Origin: CAMDPA01 sp965223035
GTDB lineage: Bacteria; Pseudomonadota; Alphaproteobacteria; Rhizobiales; Hyphomicrobiaceae
Length of the DNA stretch: 64,000 nt
NCBI GenBank assembly: GCA_965223035.1
Contig: OZ244980.1
Span: 2,542,001 to 2,606,000, forward strand
Direction of reading: 5' to 3'
Part shown: in pieces, positions 60,803 to 64,000 of the stretch
Layout: each line of letters begins with the position of its first letter
How positions within the stretch are numbered: position 1 is the first letter of the stretch
Program-made: the position numbers and the translations under genes
Notes under the pieces: generated by a model
What the model saw: only the letters and a program-made list of their open reading frames with translations
Database searches by the model: none
What the model was told of the DNA's origin: nothing

Positions 60803-62074
60803 ATGAAGGCATCGATGCAGCTTCTCATCGTCGCTGCCCTAGCCGTGATGGCCGGCGGAGCCTACCTCGCGTTCGACCACTCACGTGGTGACATCGCCTC
60901 ATCCGCCGATCCGAGAAAAGGCCGCGCCCGGCGACCGCAGCGGGTAGACATCACCAAACCGCAACCGCGGGAAATGGAGACCAGCGTCGAGGCGGTGGGC
61001 ACCAGCCTCGCCCGGCAGTCGATTGAAGTCGTGCCGCTGACCGAGGGGCGGGTCGAAGCGATCCGGTTTCGGGCCGGGCAGAAGGTGGCCAGAACTGACG
61101 TGCTGGTCGAGCTCGACGATGACATCGAGCGCGCCGACGTGGCTCAAGCCGAGGCTGTACTGAAGGAGGCGCAACTCGCCTACAATCGGGCACAGACGTT
61201 GATGTCCAGCCAGGCCGGTCGGCGCAGCAGCCTTGATGAGGCCGCCGCGAAATACGCGACCGCAAGGGCCAGCCTTGATCGCGCCCAGCGCAAGTTGCGT
61301 GACCGGGTGGTCCGGGCGCCGTTCTCGGGCGTGGTCGGGATCAGACAGGTTCACGTCGGTGCGCGGGTCGACGAGAAGACCGTGTTGACGACGCTAGACG
61401 ATCTGTCCTCGATTGATATCGCGTTTCAAGTTCCAGAACGTCACTACGCGAAGCTGGCACCGGGTCATATCGTGGTCGCCACCACGGCCGCGTTTCCGGA
61501 TCGGACATTCCTTGGAAAGATTTCGGCCATCGACAGCCGTATCGACCAGATCGGCCGGGCGTTTAAGGTCAGGGCGACACTGCCGAACCCCGACGATGCG
61601 CTGCCGGCCGGATTGTTCATGCTGGTACGGATCGTGTTTGAAAAAAGCCAGCCGCTGACGGTTCCGGAAGAAGCGATCATATCCGAGGGCGACAACACCT
61701 TCGTATTCGTCGTCAACCAGGGGCGGGCGAAGCGCGTACAGGTTCAATTGGGCCGCCGCATTCCAGGTTTCGTCGAAGTCAAGCAGGGGCTCGCCGCCGA
61801 GCAGGCCGTGGTCGTCAAGGGGCATGCGCGATTGCGCGATGGCGGGCGCGTCAGCGTGACTGGGTCGAAGGATCGACCGGGCGCCGGTCGGCGCAAAGGC
61901 GGCGACGGGGAGTCCGGGCGCACCAGGCCAGCGCCAGCGACCAAGGAGCGGCGCGGCGAACAGGCTGGTCAGCGCGGCAAGGGCGACAAGCAAGGTCGTT
62001 GGACCAGCAAGGACAAGGATAAGCGGTCAGCGCGCGCCACGCAGCCCGCGCAGCCAGGAGCCGTCGGCCAATGA
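60803..62074 (+). CDS. RND efflux periplasmic adaptor (membrane fusion protein)
   Basis: The 423-residue protein has an N-terminal membrane anchor (MQLLIVAALAVMAGGAYLAF), a biotinyl-lipoyl-like region (EGRVEAIRFRAGQKVARTDV), an alpha-hairpin (VAQAEAVLKEAQLAYNRAQT), the second lipoyl half (VRAPFSGVVGIRQVHVGARV) and a beta-barrel domain. The last 70 residues are a basic low-complexity tail (Lys, Arg, Gly), unusual for the family. The downstream permease gene overlaps by 4 bp. GTG 60782 is an alternative start. The pump probably exports toxic compounds or lipids. Confidence 0.92.
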   Translation: MKASMQLLIVAALAVMAGGAYLAFDHSRGDIASSADPRKGRARRPQRVDITKPQPREMETSVEAVGTSLARQSIEVVPLTEGRVEAIRFRAGQKVARTDVLVELDDDIERADVAQAEAVLKEAQLAYNRAQTLMSSQAGRRSSLDEAAAKYATARASLDRAQRKLRDRVVRAPFSGVVGIRQVHVGARVDEKTVLTTLDDLSSIDIAFQVPERHYAKLAPGHIVVATTAAFPDRTFLGKISAIDSRIDQIGRAFKVRATLPNPDDALPAGLFMLVRIVFEKSQPLTVPEEAIISEGDNTFVFVVNQGRAKRVQVQLGRRIPGFVEVKQGLAAEQAVVVKGHARLRDGGRVSVTGSKDRPGAGRRKGGDGESGRTRPAPATKERRGEQAGQRGKGDKQGRWTSKDKDKRSARATQPAQPGAVGQ

Positions 62075-64000
62075 CCTTGTCCGACATCTCGGTCCGGCGG
62101 CCGGTTTTGGCGGCGGTCATGAGCTTGATGATCGTCGTGTTCGGACTTGCCGCGCTCACCCGGTTGCCAATCAGAGAGCTGCCTGACGTCGATGCGGCGG
62201 TGGTCAGCGTGGTGACGACCTACAAGGGCGCCGCGCCGGAGGTGGTCGATACCGACATCACCGAAGTGATCGACAGCGCCGTAGCCGGCATCAGCGGCGT
62301 CAAGACCATCACCTCTCGGTCGCGGCGGGGACGAAGCCAGACGACCGTCGAATTCGAGCTGGGGCGCAACATCGATGTGGCAGCCAACGATGTGCGCGAT
62401 GCGGTCGGTCGGGTGCGGGGCAAGTTACCAGATGACGCTGACGAGCCCCGCGTCAGCAAGAACGATTCCGACGCCGATCCGGTGATGTGGCTCAGCGTCA
62501 CCAGTCAGCAGATGGCGCAGCATGAGATCACCGATTTCGTGGAACGCTACATCATTGACCGCTTGACCACGCAGGATGGCGTTGCTGGCGTCAATGTCTA
62601 CGGCGGCCGCCGAGCCGCCATTCGCATTTGGCTGGACCGACGCGCGATGGCCGCCCGGATGCTGACCGTCGCCGATATCGTCGAGGCCTTGCGGCGCAAT
62701 AACGTCGAGCTTCCGGCCGGAGAGATCAAATCCAGCACGCGGCTGTTTGAGGTCCGCGTCGATTCCCGCCTGTCGACGGTGGAGCAGTTCCGCCGGCTGG
62801 TGGTCAGCAGCAACGGGGACTACCCGATCAGACTGGCAGACCTGGCCAAGGTCGAGCAGGGCGCGGAAGATTATTCGACGATCGTTCGCAGCGACGGCCG
62901 ATCGTCCGTGGCACTGGCCATCTTGCGCCAAGCTCAATCCAACACGATCGCCATTTCCCGGGCCGTTCACGCGGAAGTGGAGCGGATGCGGCCGAATCTG
63001 CCGAAGGACATGGTGATCACGTTCGGCTCCGATGACGCGGACTTCATCGGCGCCTCGATCGAGCAGGTGGTGATCGCGCTGGGTCTCTCATTATTGCTTG
63101 TCATTCTGGTGATCCTGGCGTTCTTGCGCTCGTTTCGAGTGACGTTGATTCCCGCCATCACCATCCCGGTGTCGCTGATCGGGACCATGTTCCTGATTTT
63201 TCTGTTGGGGTTCTCCGTCAACGTGCTGACCCTTCTGGCATTGCTGCTGGCGATCGGTCTGGTGGTCGACGATGCCATCGTCATGCTGGAGAACATCGAA
63301 CGCCGGATTGCGCTTGGAGAGACCCCGCTGCAAGCCAGCGTATTTGGCGCCAGGGAGGTGACCTTTGCCATCATCGCCACCTCGGTCACCTTGATCGCCG
63401 TTTTTGTTCCGATCTCGTTTTTGGGGGGTGCTGCGGGCCGCTTGTTCACTGAGTTCGGGTTCGTGATGGCGAGCGCCGTCGTGATCTCAACATTCGTGGC
63501 GTTGACCGCCTGTCCGGCGTTAGCCTCCAAAATTCTGCGACCGGCACGCGCGCCGAGCAGCGGCGACCAGGTCGCTGGGCCTGGGCCGCAAGCCGACCAA
63601 CGCGTCGCCAAGCCGGGTTTTGCTAGCCGCTTGTACCGCCGCTGTGTGACCCTGGCGCTCGACATGCCGATCGTGGTGATCGCCATCGCCTTGGCCTTCT
63701 CGATGGGCGCGGTGCTGGTCTACCAAAACCTGCCACGTCAGCTGACACCCAGTGAGGACCGGGGCATCCTGTTCATTCCGGTCACCGCGCCGCAGGGTAG
63801 CAATGTCGCGTACACGGATGCCCAGGTCAAACAACTGGAGCGTCGCATCGCGGCCCTGCCAGCCGACACCGGCATCAAGACCGTGCTGAGCTACACCGGC
63901 AGCCGCAATCGCCCCTATCGATCATTTGTCGTCATCCGCCTAAAGCATTGGGATCAGCGAGAGAACAGCCATCGCGATATCATCAACAAGCTGCGCCCGT
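62071..64000 (+). CDS. RND efflux transporter permease (3' truncated by window)
   Basis: The frame starts at ATG 62071, overlapping the adaptor stop (ATGA), and runs to the window end, 643 codons. It shows the AcrB/MexB plan: first membrane helix (RRPVLAAVMSLMIVVFGLAA), the periplasmic porter region, then TM helices 2-6. Helix 4 holds the proton-relay pair in AIGLVVDDAIVMLENIERRI. The second half begins at about 63650 with DMPIVVIAIALAFSMGAVLV. The substrate is not predictable. No outer-membrane channel gene is within the window. Confidence 0.93.
   Translation, partial: MTLSDISVRRPVLAAVMSLMIVVFGLAALTRLPIRELPDVDAAVVSVVTTYKGAAPEVVDTDITEVIDSAVAGISGVKTITSRSRRGRSQTTVEFELGRNIDVAANDVRDAVGRVRGKLPDDADEPRVSKNDSDADPVMWLSVTSQQMAQHEITDFVERYIIDRLTTQDGVAGVNVYGGRRAAIRIWLDRRAMAARMLTVADIVEALRRNNVELPAGEIKSSTRLFEVRVDSRLSTVEQFRRLVVSSNGDYPIRLADLAKVEQGAEDYSTIVRSDGRSSVALAILRQAQSNTIAISRAVHAEVERMRPNLPKDMVITFGSDDADFIGASIEQVVIALGLSLLLVILVILAFLRSFRVTLIPAITIPVSLIGTMFLIFLLGFSVNVLTLLALLLAIGLVVDDAIVMLENIERRIALGETPLQASVFGAREVTFAIIATSVTLIAVFVPISFLGGAAGRLFTEFGFVMASAVVISTFVALTACPALASKILRPARAPSSGDQVAGPGPQADQRVAKPGFASRLYRRCVTLALDMPIVVIAIALAFSMGAVLVYQNLPRQLTPSEDRGILFIPVTAPQGSNVAYTDAQVKQLERRIAALPADTGIKTVLSYTGSRNRPYRSFVVIRLKHWDQRENSHRDIINKLRP

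Overview
The window reads as chromosomal DNA of a GC-rich alphaproteobacterium. Support for this comes from the gene order rpsF-rpsR-DUF2232-rplI, the aminotransferase-hom-glpX run, the alphaproteobacterial SspB with a long charged tail, paired cyclophilins near coaD, Omp25/31-like porins and an autotransporter barrel of the type common in Hyphomicrobiales. The order is uncertain. I recognise no rRNA, tRNA, CRISPR array, prophage or transposase.

Layout. 1-2456: glutamate synthase (end of gltB, whole gltD). 2759-8678: a conserved hypothetical, two paralogous outer-membrane porins, then an ornithine cyclodeaminase-like gene, a carboxymuconolactone decarboxylase-like gene and a glyoxalase-fold gene. 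8679-12800: a gene-poor stretch with one candidate 40-residue membrane protein, then an orphan molybdenum hydroxylase large subunit on the minus strand. 12801-15446: an acyltransferase-ACP-acyl-activating fusion. 15818-19504 (minus): two cyclophilins, a TPP enzyme and coaD. 19728-27966: argC, sspB, an alpha/beta hydrolase, a small exported protein, an MBL hydrolase, an acyl-CoA dehydrogenase and a second orphan molybdenum hydroxylase. 28101-31709: the amino-acid and gluconeogenesis run aminotransferase-hom-glpX. 32570-41814: a third orphan molybdenum hydroxylase, then an overlapping operon of a fumarate-reductase-like flavoprotein, a lone 2Fe-2S protein and a fused 5-oxoprolinase, followed by a GlcG-like gene. 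42290-43991: a sulfite-oxidase-like molybdoenzyme with its cytochrome c. 44217-46271 (minus): Rieske protein, small unknown protein, amidohydrolase. 46985-52009: a 1674-residue autotransporter. 52250-58521: a putative lipoprotein, cfa, the ribosomal operon and a small unknown. 58766-64000: an OmpA-family protein and an RND efflux pair cut by the window end.

The most striking gene is the autotransporter. Its passenger holds two HYDIN-like Ig domains and ten tandem CnaB/SpaA-like domains. Six of the ten keep the Lys/Glu/Asn triad that forms isopeptide bonds in Gram-positive pilins, and all ten carry two cysteines at matching places. The gene also contains an A9 tract and a clear change in base composition.

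The second theme is intergenic. At least twelve copies of a CTAG-bounded palindromic element (called family A here) and eight copies of a GC-rich inverted repeat (family B) fill the spacers. Family A hairpins show compensatory changes, and three genes take their stop codon from the element's CTAG edge. Short tandem repeats of 12-18 bp recur, several just upstream of start codons.
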